NCBI GenBank assembly: GCA_023055425.1
Contig: JALGPY010000013.1
Coordinates: 15,103,735-15,167,734 of the forward strand
DNA from: Linanthus parryae
Taxonomy: Eukaryota > Streptophyta > Magnoliopsida > Ericales > Polemoniaceae
Length of the DNA stretch: 64,000 nt
Reading direction: 5' to 3'
This document shows positions 33,237 to 47,200 of the stretch, piece by piece. The translations under genes were made by a program, and so were the position numbers. Under the pieces are notes generated by a model. That model saw only the letters and a list, made by a program, of their open reading frames with translations. It made no database searches and had not been told where the DNA came from. The number at the start of each line of letters is the position of its first letter. The first letter of the stretch is position 1.

Positions 33237-34979
33237 GGTGGTATCAGAGCAGTTCTTTCCAACAAGGGAATTAAAACCTGTAGGGTAACCTAAAATGAAC
33301 TTAGGGCAAGATAAAATACGGATAAGCCGGGTATTTGGGGAGTTCTCGGTCACGTCATCTTCCTTGACAAGTTGCTATGTGCTATCTGACATTATTCTGT
33401 TTCGTGGTGAGACCCTAGTACCAATACGGTATATGGTTATGAAACCTTACCTCTAGTTTCCTTTATGTGTGTTCTTTTATGTGTACCTCGCTGAGAAATA
33501 TTGTGTGATTAGTTGGTAGGGAGTACTTATTAGTTGTGACCTGTTATTTGTGTAAGTACGTGTGTGGCGGTAAGAGATCGCTTAGGGTACGTAATCACCA
33601 AGAGGTTCGTTACGTATTTGAAAGTAACAAATGGAAGGAGAAGAGGCCCTACACCCACAAGTGGCTCAGTTGATCGGCCATATGAATCAGTTTGTTCAGG
33701 AAATGAACAACAACAACCGGAACAAAAATAACAATGTTTTTGTTGAACAAGAACCTGACTGGGCTAAAAAGATAGCTCGTCGAAACCCGAGTTGCTTCTT
33801 TGGGCAAGAAGATCCCGTGTTGCTTGAGAATTCGATTAGGGAGTTCGATAAGATTTTCCAGGCCATGGAATGCCCCGAAGCTAGAAAGGTTAAGGAGGCA
33901 TCATTCTACTTTTAGGGAAAAGCTGACAACTGGTGGACTTCCAATCGAGCAAGGTTCATGGCTCAAGAAGGTTTCAACTGGGAGGCGCTGAAAACTGCGA
34001 CGAGAGTTGCCTTTTATCCGGAGCACGTTAAGGAGCATAAGTATCAGGAGTTCATTTCCCTGAAGCAAGGAAACGATTCAGTGACTGATTACTACGACAA
34101 GTTCGTGGAGTTAGATCATTTCGCGGAAGATACGGTACCTACCGAAAGGCGCCTGGTCACTCGTTTCATCGGAGGTCTGAACCTTGAGATTTAGAGGACC
34201 ATGCTCACCAGTACCTATGACACGCTGTCCGAGGCTTATGGAATAGCTGCCAACATCTGGAGAGTCGATCAGGTGATGACACAACAAAAGAAGAGAAAAG
34301 CGGAAGGCCAAGAGGATGACAACTATGGACAAGGCAGGAACAACCAAGGAGCGGACAAGCGTCCCAAGTCATGAAATGTTTGGGGAAATCAGAATCAGAA
34401 CCAGATGGAAAGGCCCAATTGTCATTACAACTGTAGCAGGTGCAACGGGGACCATCCATGAGTTGATTGTAATGGAAACAAGGTAACATGCAACTATTGT
34501 GGCATATTAGGTCACAGGGGATATGAATGTGGAAAAAGAAAGATAGCAGAGCAACGACATAACAACAGTAGGAAGTAAAACCAGTGGAATGACCAGAACG
34601 ATGGGCGAGGTTACCAAGGAAACCGATAGAATCTGAATAGGAATGGTTACCGACAGAACAATCAGGATGGAGGAGATCGGTTCCGGAACAACAACAACAA
34701 CAACAACAACAAAAATGGAAATGGCAACAGGGGTGGAGGACAAAACAAGAATGTAGTCAATGATGGGAACAACCAAGCTGACAACAATAACCGAAGTGGA
34801 AACAACCAGAGGCCGCCTGGACAAGTCTTCGTGTTGAGCAAAACGGAGGAATAAGCACTGAACAATACAAAAGGTAAGCATGCTGACCCTAATCTATGTG
34901 CGTCTCATTTAGGAAACCACTGAGACCCTAGAAACCCGTCTAAGCTTCGAGGACGAAGCTTAGTCTAAGGGGGGGAGGA
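33237..34979 (+). pseudogene. Tekay gag-only internal region
   Basis: Starts with the primer site tggtatcagagc (33239-33250). Gag begins at ATG 33631 (MEGEEALHPQ), continues through a retrotransposon-gag domain (WWTSNRARFMAQEGF) and a zinc knuckle CNYCGILGHRGYEC (C-x2-C-x4-H-x4-C), then an Asn-rich tail. Several in-frame stops occur (33913, 34192 and later). No RT, RNase H or integrase follows. The purine tract aagggggggaggat (34967-34979) and the next LTR come immediately. It is either a gag-only derivative or an internal deletion that began at the protease. Confidence 0.85.
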
Positions 34980-35033
34980 TGTAATACCCCGACTGATTAC
35001 CAAGGGTTGTTTAGTAATTTAGAAAGCTATATA

Positions 35034-35086
35034 ATAAAAATAAAAATAAAAATAAAAATAAAAATAAAAATAATAATAAAAATAAA

Positions 35087-35137
<51 letters not shown>

Positions 35138-35156
35138 CATGATAATAATAATAAAA
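35034..35156. repeat. AT-rich microsatellite in LTR
   Basis: Runs of aaaaat followed by taa repeats, with one short interruption (aatcatgat). The homologous spot in the minus LTR at 50143-50310 carries an expanded att tract. Confidence 0.95.
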
Positions 35157-36867
35157 AAAAAAATTAGTTGCGAAAATAATGTTTGGGTAGTTCATCATAT
35201 TTTTTTAGAACGTAGAAGACTTTAGAATACGTCACGTTAATAATCGTAAGTTGAAACATAAATATTTCATTTATTTTAATAACTAGCGTGTGTCCGACCA
35301 CCGCGAGGTGTAGTGCAAGTTCCACACCCAATTGTTTCTCATATCATCTTCTTCAAATTAAACTATCCTCATCAGGAGATTTTTCTTCACCGCCACCGCA
35401 AACATCACCATCACCGCCACCTTTCCCACCTCCGTGTCTCCTATATAAATTCAGCCCTCACAATCATCATCTTCATCTTCATCATCATCTCCTCCTCCTT
35501 ACCCTTTCCGGCAACTCAACCAAACACCACCACCTCCACCTCTCGGCAATCACCGTGGCCTCCATCTCTCTCTCTCTCTCTCTCTCTATATCTCTCTGTC
35601 TGCGTGTGAGTTGAAAACAAAGATAAACACCAGCAGCAGTGACCAACGGCCACCACCGAGCCGCTGCCGCCGTCGGGAAACAACGACCGCCACCACCACC
35701 GCATCTTCTCACCTCCCTAGCCTCTGTTCTTCACTCCCTCTCTCTCTATATCTCTCTCCCTCTCTGTTCGGGATTGAAAAATAGAGGCAAAGCACAAGCA
35801 GCAGCAAACCCAGCTGCCGCCGCCGCCAACCCGCCATTAACGCCGGCCAAGCTTTGGCCAAGCTCCACCACGCATCACCCACGACCTATCGTTGCTACCG
35901 GTAGACTCCTAGGAGTCCAAGGAGCTCAGTAGAAGGCTCAAACAGAACCCGGAAGGCCTCTGTTGCCGGAATTGAAAAATCGCCGTCGGTCACTTCGACG
36001 GTTAACCTGAAACAACTCGTTTCTTGACCGATTCAAGCATTGCTTGCTCGAATCCATGTTTAGATTAATGAATTGGATATCCATGTTTGGGGGTGCTACA
36101 TGTCTTATTGAGAAACTATGAGGAGAAGTTGTCTTTTAATGTTTCTGCCATGTGATTAGGAGGGGGTTACCACTATCTTTTAAAACAAACTTGGGGGATT
36201 TGCTTGTATTTTACTTAAACGTTATATTATACGCAAAAATAAAAATGTTATTTTTGGATTAAAAATATTTTCTAAAAATAAAAGTTTTCGTCCCGGTTAC
36301 GAAAAAGTGACTCGGGCGTTGAAATACTATATGAGCCGTTTGTTAAAATTAAACTAGTAATATTTTATTAAAAACTAAACAAACTTTGCGTTTAACCGTC
36401 TAACTCTCAATTTGATTATGAAAATACTCGTAAAAGATAACTTATGCTAGCTTATAAACGTCGTTGCGTCATTTCAAGTATTTAGAAGTGATTTTTCTTA
36501 AAATCCGATATTGTTTAGTTGTTAATTTTAATATTTATTTTGCGTAAAAAAATATAAACTATCATTAGTTTTTACTTGTATTTTATAAAGGAGAACTCCT
36601 GTAAATAAATAGGATTTTGGAGACATAAAATTTAATAATTCTTCAAGTATACACTTGTTGCTTTGCTAATAAGAAAATATAACTAAATAAAGAAATGTTA
36701 AGAAATTAATACGCGAGTTCGGAATAAGCTAAGATTATTAAATAGGATTCTTAATAAGACTCGTAAAGCTATATACAGAATTGTGACAATTTAGAAGCTC
36801 CGATTTGTAGGTAACGAAGCCGTAAGCAGTGACTACAATTAAGACGATCTGACGCTACGGAATCGAG

Positions 36868-37137
36868 GTGAGTTATATGCTTAGCCTAGCTAGCCTAGCT
36901 TCATTCGTGTCATTATATGATTTTAATACTTGTCTCAAAATATGTTTTGTGCTTCACATGCTTTATTTGAGGTTGGTTACATTTCGAAATGATTCTTTGA
37001 AACTGTCACACAATAATAATCCGTTCATAATGCAAAGTGGAAAGATTTGCTTGTACCGGAACCAGTTTTGTTACTTCTATTGGGTTTCCATCCCCTGGGC
37101 TCAGATCCCTAAAATGCGGGACTCCTTGTGCCCCTAA
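36868..37137 (+). other. Conserved LTR segment with open frame, not a gene
   Basis: An 89-codon open frame here is almost identical to one on the opposite strand at 1450-1719. It lies wholly inside the LTR. The conservation is that of the LTR DNA, and the frame has no recognisable domain. Confidence 0.6.
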
Positions 37138-37834
37138 GGTTTAGATCCCTTGGGTTTATTCCCTAAAATGCGGGACTTCGCGTGCCCCGGCTCTACGCCT
37201 TATTGGCTAGGGTCCAGCATCTAGATAACACTCCTAAGATTGACGCTCTTAGGAGGGTGTTGCAACATTTAAGGTCTAGTATGTCTGTCGTGGTCACTGG
37301 TCTACCCTGGTACAGCGAGAAGAGATAATAACTGGACATCTTTGCTTCTCTGTTTGGAAATGTGCAATGGAACATAATTTCGATAAATTGATTTGTACCT
37401 GGAACATTCATAAATGATTATCTCTGCTGCAAAATCTGATAATGTTTTACTCGTACTCTGTTACTGTTTTACTTAACTCGTGAATCCGCAACTATCTCAT
37501 CTTCTTGTTTTACACGCTAAGGTGTATCTCACTAAGCATTTCTTGCTGACTTTGAAAACTGCGGTTCTTGTTATTCTTCCCACCGCAGGCCTAGGAGCTG
37601 GTTTGTAAAATAGAAGGGGCGCGAGACTCATCTAGAGTATGGAGGTCATCAGTAGACTTTCTAATAAATGTTAGATAAGTTTTGTGTAATAGTAGCACAT
37701 GTTGTATAATACTCGAAGTTTGATGTTCAATAATATGAATAAGTGTTGTGAAATGTATTGCTTTTGATCTCCGCCGCTTCTATTAAGCATCGCCCTCCCG
37801 ATCTTGTCCCGAGCCGGATAAGGGGGTTATTGCA

Positions 37835-38502
37835 GGTGGTTCCAACTGTAATAAATCAAGATCCAAGCCTACAAAAGTAAGCAGGGGTAACCCGTTGGTG
37901 TCGGTGTTCCCGGCCGGAGCCGATCATAACAATAGTCCACTGAATACGGTATAAGTGATATTCGACGAGTACAGAAATTGCATTCGACGCGCAGAAGAAC
38001 ATATAAGTCATATCGTGACTCAGAAGAAGCTAAACGTACAAGACCAAGCATGTACACTCACGAGTATATCTTGAGACAAGCAATAGACATCACATGTCAT
38101 CTTGGAGGAAGCTAGGAAAGCAATGCAAAGCATATAACTCACGTGTAGATTTTGAGACAGAATATAAGATCACAATTCGACACGAATGAAGCCAGACAAG
38201 CGAGATTAAGCATGTAGCTCGGAAGTATATTATGAGTGAGAATAGCAATAACGTCACGACATCAAAGAGGACGGGCACACGAGGCCAAGCATATAACTTA
38301 CAAGTATTTTGAGACAAGAACCACAAATAACACAATTCGACACGAACAAAGCATGTAACTCACTAGTATAATCAGAGATGGATATATTCTGAGACGGAGT
38401 TAAAATCATATACTGACACGAAAGGAGCTAGGCTTCATCGACCATCCGACGTACTAGCTGCTAAATCAACTTCAGGTGAGTTGACATGCTTAGCCTACCA
38501 CC
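37835..38502. repeat. Degenerate ~80-bp repeats between inverted LTRs
   Basis: Bounded by ggtggt on the left and accacc on the right, i.e. the cut primer sites of two oppositely facing LTRs. From about 38040 to 38450 there are about five diverged units starting aagcatataactcac and containing ttgagacaa and cgacacgaa. The same module occurs once in each Tekay LTR (for example 1620-1720 on the minus strand). No gene. Confidence 0.65.
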
Positions 38503-40311
38503 TGCAAAAACCCCCTTATCCGGCTCGGTACAAGACCGGGAGGGCGATGCTTGATAGCAGCGGCGGAGATCAAAAGCAATATATTTCACAACACTTATTC
38601 GTATTATTAAACATCAAACTTAGAGTATTACAAAATAGGTGATACTATTACACAAATTGTATCTAACGTCACTTAGATAAACTACTGGTGACGTCCATAC
38701 TCTATATGAGTCTTGCGCCCCTTCTATCTTACAATCCAGCTCCTAGGCCTGCGGTGGGAAGAAAAACAAGAACCGCAGTTTCAAAATCAGCAAGAAATGC
38801 TGAGTGAGATACACCTTAGCGTGTAAAACAAGGAGGATGAGATGTATTGCGTAGACACAAGTTAAAAAAAATCACATGATACGAGTAAAGCATTTATCAG
38901 AGTTTGCAGCGGAGTAAATAGTGGTACCAGTAACGTTCATCCGATATAAATCAACTTTCATAACAAGATATTGCTCACAGTAACCAGGGTAGACCAGGGT
39001 AACCATAAGAACAGACCTCAATCGGATATTCAGATGGAGGGTTGGGAAAACCTTTCCCTGGGAAACCTTCCCGTGTAGGACGACAACGAGAGAGAAAACC
39101 TTTCCTCCGTGCCTGGCGTTGTGGAGAACCTCTCCCGTCCCTACTTAAAGAAACCATACTAGACCTTAAGTGTCGACACCCTCTTATGGATCGTAAGTCC
39201 ATAAGAGTAGTACTAGATGGGACTCTAGCCAATAAGGCAAAGAGCCAGGCCAACTAAGGACCAAACTAACCCAATAAGGGTAAATAAAGCCAACAAGGGC
39301 AAATCCAAACCACTGGTTCCGGTACTTGTGAGCCCAGTTTCAAATCAATTATCTCGAACGTATTGAAACTCAAGTAAAGCATGCATATCGCAAAAACAGA
39401 TATTTTGAGACGTATTGTAAAATCATGTCACGACACGAATGAAGCTAGGCTCGCTAGGCTAAGCATGTGAACTCACCTGAAGCCAACCCAGCAAATATAC
39501 AACGGATGTTCAACGAAGCCTACGTCCACGTATCCGTCTCCTACAATTTACAAACCTCTAGTCATAACGGTGTTACTTCTGAATAACGAATGCACTAGTC
39601 CTATACCAATGCTTGGCTAGGTCGTATATTAATTACACTTCTCACAATTCCAATTAAAACTCGTGTTCAAGTCTTATATATATAGAAGTATTTTATAGAC
39701 ATGTTTGATATTAAATAAGTAAAATATTACTTATAAATAATTATTTGAAGAAACATGTAATATTTAGATGAACCGTTTGGTTATAGTCTTAACTAATATG
39801 AGTATTAAGAAAGTATAATATTATCAAATAGTAATTATAGGGATTTATTTTGACTAGAGTAATATTTTTGAATACATAACATTATATTTGTTGCTAAAAG
39901 GATTTGAAACTCACTAGTAAACTGATGCAACATTTAATAAGTGACTAAATCAATATTGATTTCTTAATGTTTATATACACATATATATACAAGTATTTTA
40001 CTAACTTATTTTTCTAGAAAATATTCATTTTAACCAATTTCCAAAACATATATTTTCTTGCTACAAAAGAAAACACTCGTTCAATTATGTATTTGGTTGA
40101 AAATAACTTTTGTACATAAATATTATAAATACTTTTAATTTGACCAAATTTTATATATGTGTATATATATATATATGTACACATATACACACACACATAT
40201 ATAGACATATATAATAGACATGTGTATATTATATTATATATATATATTTAATAGAGCTATTATGAAAAACACATCAGCCCCCCACTAACAGTTTAGTATA
40301 GGACAACTAAC
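38503..40311 (-). repeat. Tekay-like LTR, 3' portion (minus strand)
   Basis: Left portion of an LTR on the minus strand whose end (tgca) is at 38503 with ggtggta of a primer site beyond it. It is interrupted at 40311 by the copia element A and continues at 48822. AT-rich sequence at 39600-40270 includes a (TA)-rich stretch. No gene is supported. Confidence 0.85.
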
Positions 40312-41742
40312 TGTTGGAATAGATGCCCTAGAGGCAATCTAGTTTAGTATGAATTTGTACATGGCTAGAAAATTCATTTATTATTTATTGGATATTTAAT
40401 ATAATGAAGTCCTTAGATTTACAATTGTATTGTTTATCTTAAATATCCCTAGTCAAGTATAATGATTAAATGGGACAATCATCTATAGACTAGTATGGGG
40501 TTGGATTGATATGGAGATATCACGATCCAACACATAGGTGTGCATTAGGGAATGTTGCACTGGATTGACCCATCTCCGAGAAGGCTACATACATGTTATG
40601 TTGAGTCACAAGTGCTTCTCGCGGTGCAATGGTATTGTCATCCTTAGACTTGAAGTCACTAGATATTCTAGTTGTGGATCATTGTGATCTTGGTAGCGTT
40701 AAACGCTACACCGTAACTGGGTAGTTATAAAGGCGTGTACTGGATACAATGAGAAGCAAGCTTAGAGATCGTAGTGGACGTAGAGAGGATTTGCCCCTCC
40801 CACATAACGGGAACAAATATCCTAGGCCACTCGAGGGATAGTGCTTATAGAATGTCTGGCCAGACTCAAATAAATCAATATAGGATATTGATGTTATTTG
40901 CACGAATAAGGCTGTTCCCATGGATCGAGAAACTATGGATTGGATATACGAGTGTGACTTGTATGTCTCGTTTCCAATCCGGATATGGAGGCAAAGGGAT
41001 GAGAAAATTACTTGTACAAAGGTTGTCAAGATGACTATTCTATTAGTTGGCTAGAATGGATGTTTTGCTAGAAACCGCTCCATATTAGCAAATAGTTGCT
41101 ACCAACTACATTGAACCTATGGGGTCACACGCTATATAGAGTTGAACTAGATTTGGGAATTAATTAATTGGATTAATTAATTAGAAGGATCACTTTGCAA
41201 ACCCTTGCAAACTTAGTAGGGACTAATTTGCAAGGAAGGGACTAAATTGAATTCTAGTTGGACTAGAATAAGTCCTTTAGGTAGTTAACAAGGAGTTGTT
41301 GGACTATATAAAGGACCCTCCTTCCTTCCTTCCTTATAACTTATGCTCATTAGTGAACATAACAAGAGTGGGAGAGAACAAACGGAGAGAGAGCAAGCAA
41401 CAAGGAGGGCCGACGCCGCCCCTTGCCGCCGCCCTCACCCCGTCGGCCAAAAAGAGGCCGAAAGCCTCTTTTTGTCTCGTTTTGCGTGATTCGTTCATCC
41501 TCTTCCTAATCCGGGCTAGCACCAAGGAGTTTGGGAGATCTAGGATCAACTCTAGGCGTGGATCAACTATAGAGAACGTGACATTATTCGCGTTTGAAGT
41601 CATCAAGGAGAACCCAAAGGTGTGTTTATGATTTCTTACCTTTACTATCGTTATGTCTCTAGACTTGTGATCCTTGGAGGGTTTTGCATGGTTTATGTTT
41701 GATTATGCTTCCGTTGTGCGATCCATGAATCAAAACCCTACA
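40312..41742 (+). repeat. 5' LTR of copia element A
   Basis: 1431 bp, tgttggaatag...ccctaca. TATA box tatataaa at 41305-41312, so transcription start is expected near 41335-41340 and R/U5 lies to the right. A primer site (tgtatcagagcc, one base short of the usual form) starts right after the LTR. Confidence 0.96.
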
Positions 41743-43424
41743 GTGTATCAGAGCCACAGGTCATAGAGCATAAACGTAGTTTATGTGTTACGTTCTTGTT
41801 GTTTTACACCTTAATTTGATTGTTTATCGCGTAAAACAAGACAAATCAAGCATGGGATGCAATTTGTCAATAATTACTCATAACAAGATCCAATTTTTGC
41901 ATTGGATGCATGAATTGGTGAGTTTGAGAAATTTTAGGATCTTAGATCTAGGGTTTGGGCATCCTTGGGGAAGGAGTTCTCCCAAAACAAGGAAACAACC
42001 AAACTTGGGCACCAAGCAAGGGAGTTGTTTTTGGAAACAACTCCCATAGAAGGGTTCGGCCCCCCTAGGGACCGCCCCCTTGCTTGCCGCCCAAGCTTGG
42101 GAGCCCTAAGGGGCCGGGCGGCCCTAACCCGCGGGCCTAGCTTGCGGGTTTTGGGCCGGGCCGTCCCTAGGGCCTTGTGTTTCACTTTAATGGGCCCGGG
42201 CAATTGGATTGTTGGGCCCATGGACCGCTTTAACCCTAGAAATCCTAAAATCAATTAAAATTGACCAAGCGCGTTAAAATTGGATTTTAACTGTTTATGT
42301 GCAAATCGCATGGTGATTGGATATGGCCTTAGGATGTGGTTTGATGTGGATGTTTAATTTTGTGGTTTTATTTTACGGCCTGCGAGCTGATCAATTAATT
42401 GTAATAATTAATTAGGGTTTTATGGCCTGCGTGCCATTTTTTTTTCTCAACTTGTGAGATTTATTTTATTTAGTATAGATGTTAGTTAGTGCTAGATAAA
42501 GTAGATTGTTAGCCAAGATTGGAGAAAAGAAGTCCAAAGCCAAAGAAGCCACAAAAGATGGAGCATGGTGCATGGAGCATGCCACATGACTATGAAGGAT
42601 GGACCAAGAGATCAAGACGCATGGAGATGTGTTTGCTTAGGGTTCATAGATAATTCCATTGGCTTGGAATTATCTTAGTCTCGAAAAGGCCATATCCACA
42701 TCACGTTTAATTTCTGTTTTGTGGTTGTTTATTTATTGTCTTATTATTTGTGTGGTTGGTGTATGGATGATGCATGCAATTAGGATAATAAGATAATTAG
42801 ACAACCCGGATCTATTATTTGGAGTTGTGCCCAAACTCAAATAGATAGATTAGTTGATATTGATCAACAAAACAATTAAAAATTGAATTTAAAAATCCCT
42901 CAAATTTTAAATATTGTGTTCTTGCCTTCTCGTTATTTAAACACTCATTATCATCATTATTTATCAAGCTCGTGCGTGCCAAAGCATGGCGACTTGGTTC
43001 ATAATGACGGAATGCGATGGCACGTAACAATGTGCAATTGTTTAGATAAGAGGTTGAACACAACTAGGCTATTAATTTGATTAAGAAACCTAGAGGCAAT
43101 CAATCGGGATTATCCATAAGGATGGATAAATAAGGAGTTATTTGCCCGATTGAACCAAGAGTTGCATATGGGATGCAATTGGAATTGTTCCTACCTAAAG
43201 TAGTCAAATTATGGGTGACTTGCCAAAGCAAGCTCATAAGGAGATGAAAAGATGGATCTTGGCCCACTAGAAAATATAAGGATATTTTCCACATTAATAT
43301 CTTGAGGGTTATTAATCCGTAGAAAAATAGTGGGAGCTATATTTAATAAAGTAGCCATTATTAAATATAGTCAAAAATTCACAAATACTAAAACTTGCGT
43401 ATTTTCCTTTTTGTAGAATTCCAA
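41743..43424 (+). other. copia A 5' leader
   Basis: About 1.68 kb of non-coding leader, homologous to 23654-25316. It contains a GC-rich GGCC block at about 42055-42200 in an AT-rich background, which could fold strongly and act in translation or packaging; that is inference. No gene. Confidence 0.8.
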
Positions 43425-44270
43425 ATGGCAAACAACTCATCGAGTTCACAACATTCCCCACGATCTGTCCTTGAGAAGGACAAGCTCTCTGGAACCAACT
43501 TTCTTGATTGGTACAGAAACTTGAGAATTGTTCTCAAGCAAGAGAAGAAACTGTACGCAATAGAGGAGCATGTTCCAGAAGGTCCAGAGAATCAGACACC
43601 TGCTGCCTTAAAGGCGTATTAAAAGCGTGTTGATGACGCTAATGATGCGGCCTGCCTTATGCTTTGCACCATGATTTCTGAGCTTCAGAAGCAACACGAA
43701 AACATGAATGCTGTCGATATGATCGAACATCTAAAGCAGCTCTTCCAGGAGCAGGCGAGGGTAGAGAGGTATGAGGTCTCAAAGGCACTGTTCAAATGTC
43801 ATCTGGCAGATGGGAACCCGGTGGGACCCCATGTACTCCGAATGATCGGGTACTTGGAGAATCTCGCCCGACTGGGGATTCCCGGTCGGCCAAGAGTTAG
43901 CAACCGATCTCGTGTTGCAATAGTTGCCCGAGAGTTATGGACAGTTCATTATGAACTATAACATGAACGAGATCGTTAGACCACTGCCAGATTTACTCAA
44001 CATGTTGAGGACGGCTGAACCGAGCATCAACAAAGGTAAGGGCAAGGCCATCATGATGGTACAGAAAGGAAAGGGCAAAAGGTTTGCCTCTTCCTCCAAG
44101 GGCAAAGGCAAGTCAGTTGCCAAGTCCAAGGAACCAGCCCTTAAGCCTGTTGGTGGCATTGCCAAGGTCGTGACTAAGGGTGAATGTCACTGCTGCAGTC
44201 AGCCTGGACACTGGAGGAGGAACTGCCCAAAATATCTGGAGGACAAGAGGTTTTGGAATAGAGATTCCAC
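43425..44270 (+). pseudogene. copia A gag
   Basis: Starts at ATG 43425 (MANNSSSSQHS). Copia gag (NFLDWYRNLRIVLKQEK), a Lys-rich stretch and a zinc knuckle CHCCSQPGHWRRNC. Broken by a TAA at 43620-43622, an extra base near 43876, a TAG at 43921-43923 and an extra base near 44250 just before the protease. It cannot yield full-length Gag. Confidence 0.92.
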
Positions 44271-47200
44271 CACCACCAGGTATTTTTGTTGTAGATGTCA
44301 ATTTAACTGTCTCTACATCATGGGTATTAGATACTGGATGTGGATCTCATATTTGTCGAAATATGCAGGATCTAAAGAGAAGTAAAAGATTGGCTAAAGG
44401 GGAGGTAGATCTGCGCGTTGGGAATGGAGCAAAGGTTGCTGCATTGGCCATAGGCGTGTGCGAGCTATCTCTGCCTTCAGGATTAGTTTTAGAATTAAAT
44501 AATTGCTATTTTGTGCCTGCTATGAGCAGAAACATTATTTCTATTTCTTGTTTGGACAAGGATGGTTTTATTATTTCAATAAAGAACAATTGTTGTTCCT
44601 TTTATTTGAATAACATTCACTATTTTAGTGCGCAATTATTTAATGGACTCTATGTCCTTGATCTAAGCAATCCTGTCTACAACATTAATACCAAGCGGAT
44701 TAAAATAAATGATTTAAATCCTGCTTATTTATGGCATTGTCGTTTAGGCCACATAAATGAGAACCGTGTATCTAGATTCCATAAGGATGGATTACTAGAC
44801 TCATTTGATTTTGAATCATATGAGACATGTGAGGCTTGTTTTTTGGGAAAAATGACAAAGTCCCCTTTCAATAAGAAAGGTGAGAGGACTAGTGAGCAAT
44901 TGGCGCTCATACATACCGATGTGTGTGGGCCATTTGCCACGCCAGCCAGGGGTGGTTATGTCTACTTCATTACATTTACTGATGATTACAGTAGATATGG
45001 ATTTGTGTACCTTATGAGGGCAAAATCCGAATCCTTTGAAGTGTTCAAAGAATTCAAGAATGAAGTAGAGAAGCAACTTGGCAAAAGTATCAGGGCTCTA
45101 CGATCGGATCGTGGAGGAGAATACTTGAGCCAAGAGTTTGACGACTATCTTAGAGAGTGTGGGATCGTGTCCCAACTCACTCCACCCGGAACGCCACAAT
45201 GGAATGGCGTGTCCGAGAGGAGGAATCGAACCCTATTGGATATGGTTCGGTCTATGATGTGTCAAACCGATCTTCCATTATCATTTTGGGGCTACGCTCT
45301 ATTAAGTGCAGCTTTCACCATTAACCGTGTTCCATCTAAATCAGTCATGAAGACACCATATGAGATGTGGAGTGGGAGGCGTCCCACACTGTCGTTCATG
45401 AGGATTCGGGGCTGCGATGTCTATGTAAAACGTTTACAATCAGACAAGCTAGGGCCTAAATCGGATAAGTGCAAATTTGTGGGGTACCCTAAGGAAACTA
45501 AGGGATACTACTTCTACAATCCAACCGAGAACAAAGTGTTTGTTGCTCGGACCGGCGTGTTTCTAGAAAGAGAATTTGTCTCTAAAGAAGCAAGTGGGAG
45601 GAATGTAGAACTTGAAGAAGTTCAAGAACCACAAATCAGTGAACCGATTATGGAACATGAACAGGAATCACAAGCAGTTGTGGAGCCACCTGTTCAGGTA
45701 ACACAAGAACTTCGTAGATCTAGTAGAGTGCGCCAGGAACCCGAGAGGTATGGACTTCTCGTAACCGATTCCGGTGACACGATGCTCATAGATGATGAGC
45801 CTACTACCTATGAGGAGGCCATGAGTGGCCCAGACTCTCAGAAGTGGCTGGAAGCCATGAGATCCGAGATGGAATCCATGTATACCAACAAAGTATGGAC
45901 TTTGGTGGAACCACCCCATGGAGCGCGTCCCATAGGGTGCAAGTGGGTCTTCAAGAAGAAGATCGACATGGATGGTAATGTGATTACCTATAAGGGCCGA
46001 TTGGTGGCTAAAGGATTCAGACAGATTCATGGTATTGACTATGATGAAACCTTTTCACCAGTCGCAATGACCAAATCCATCCGAATCCTACTTGCAATTG
46101 CAGCATACTACGATTATGAGATTTGGCAGATGGATGTCAAAACAGCATTCCTTTATGGGAATCTCCTCGAGGACGTGTATATGATACAGCCGGAGGGTTT
46201 TGAGGATCCAAAGCAAGCCAACAAAGTCTGTAAGCTGCAACGATCCATTTATGGATTGAAGCAAGCTTCTAGGAGTTGGAATCGACGTTTTGATGAAGTG
46301 TTCAAAGAGTTTGGCTTCATCAGAAACGAAGATGAGTCTTGTGTCTACAAGAAGGTTAGTGGGAGCTCTGTAGCTTTTTTGGTCTTGTATATGGATGACA
46401 TACTACTCATTGGAAACGACATTCCCATGCTGCAATCTGTAAAAGATTGGCTAGGAAAGTGTTTCTCAATGAAGGACTTAGGGGAAGCAGCCTATATACT
46501 TGGTATAAAGATATATAGAGATAGATCTAAGAGGTTGCTAGGCCTAAGTCAAAGTACATATATTGACAAGGTGTTGAAACGGTTCAACATGCAAGATTCC
46601 AAGAAGGGATTCTTGCCCATGTCACATGGAATCACTCTTTCGAAGAGTGGTTGTCCTTCCAATGAGATTGAGAAGGAACGCATGAGTAGGATTCCCTATG
46701 CCTCGGCCATAGGATCTATCATGTACGCCATGTTATGTACTAGACCAGATGTGTCATATGCCTTGAGTATGACAAGCAGATACCAATCCAATTCGGGTGA
46801 GAGTCACTGGATTGCTGTCAAGAACATCCTAAAGTACTTGAGAAGAACTAAGGATGCTTTCTTGATATTTGGCGGTGAGGAAGAGTTGCGTGTAAGGGGT
46901 TACACTGATGCAAGCTTCCAAACCGACAGAGATGACTTTAGATCACAGTCGGGATATGTGTTTTGCCTGAATGGAGCAGCGGTGAGCTGGAAGAGTTCCA
47001 AGCAAGAGACGGTAGCTGATTCTACAATAGAGGCTGAGTACATTGCTGCAAATGGCGCAGCAAAGGAGGCTGTTTGGATCAGAAAGTTTGTTTCTGAACT
47101 TGGTGTGGTCCCTAGCATTGCGGATCCAGTGGAGTTGTTCTGTGACAACACTGGGGCGATCGCGCAATCAAAGGAACCCAGATCACACCAGAAGTCCAAG

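Larger units (their letters stand above)
34980..37834 (+). repeat. Complete Tekay-like LTR, plus strand
   Basis: 2855 bp from tgtaatacccc to ggggttattgca. A promoter-like tatataaat is at 35442-35450. It carries (AAT/AAAAAT)n and (CT)n microsatellites. It is followed by ggtggt, the first bases of a primer site, and then unrelated sequence. So this LTR has a purine tract on its left and a cut primer site on its right. Confidence 0.88.

Noticed and set aside
34507..34881. Hydrophobic 124-codon minus-strand frame resembling a membrane protein
   Set aside because: Antisense of the Asn-rich gag tail (gtt/att runs give Val/Ile/Leu).
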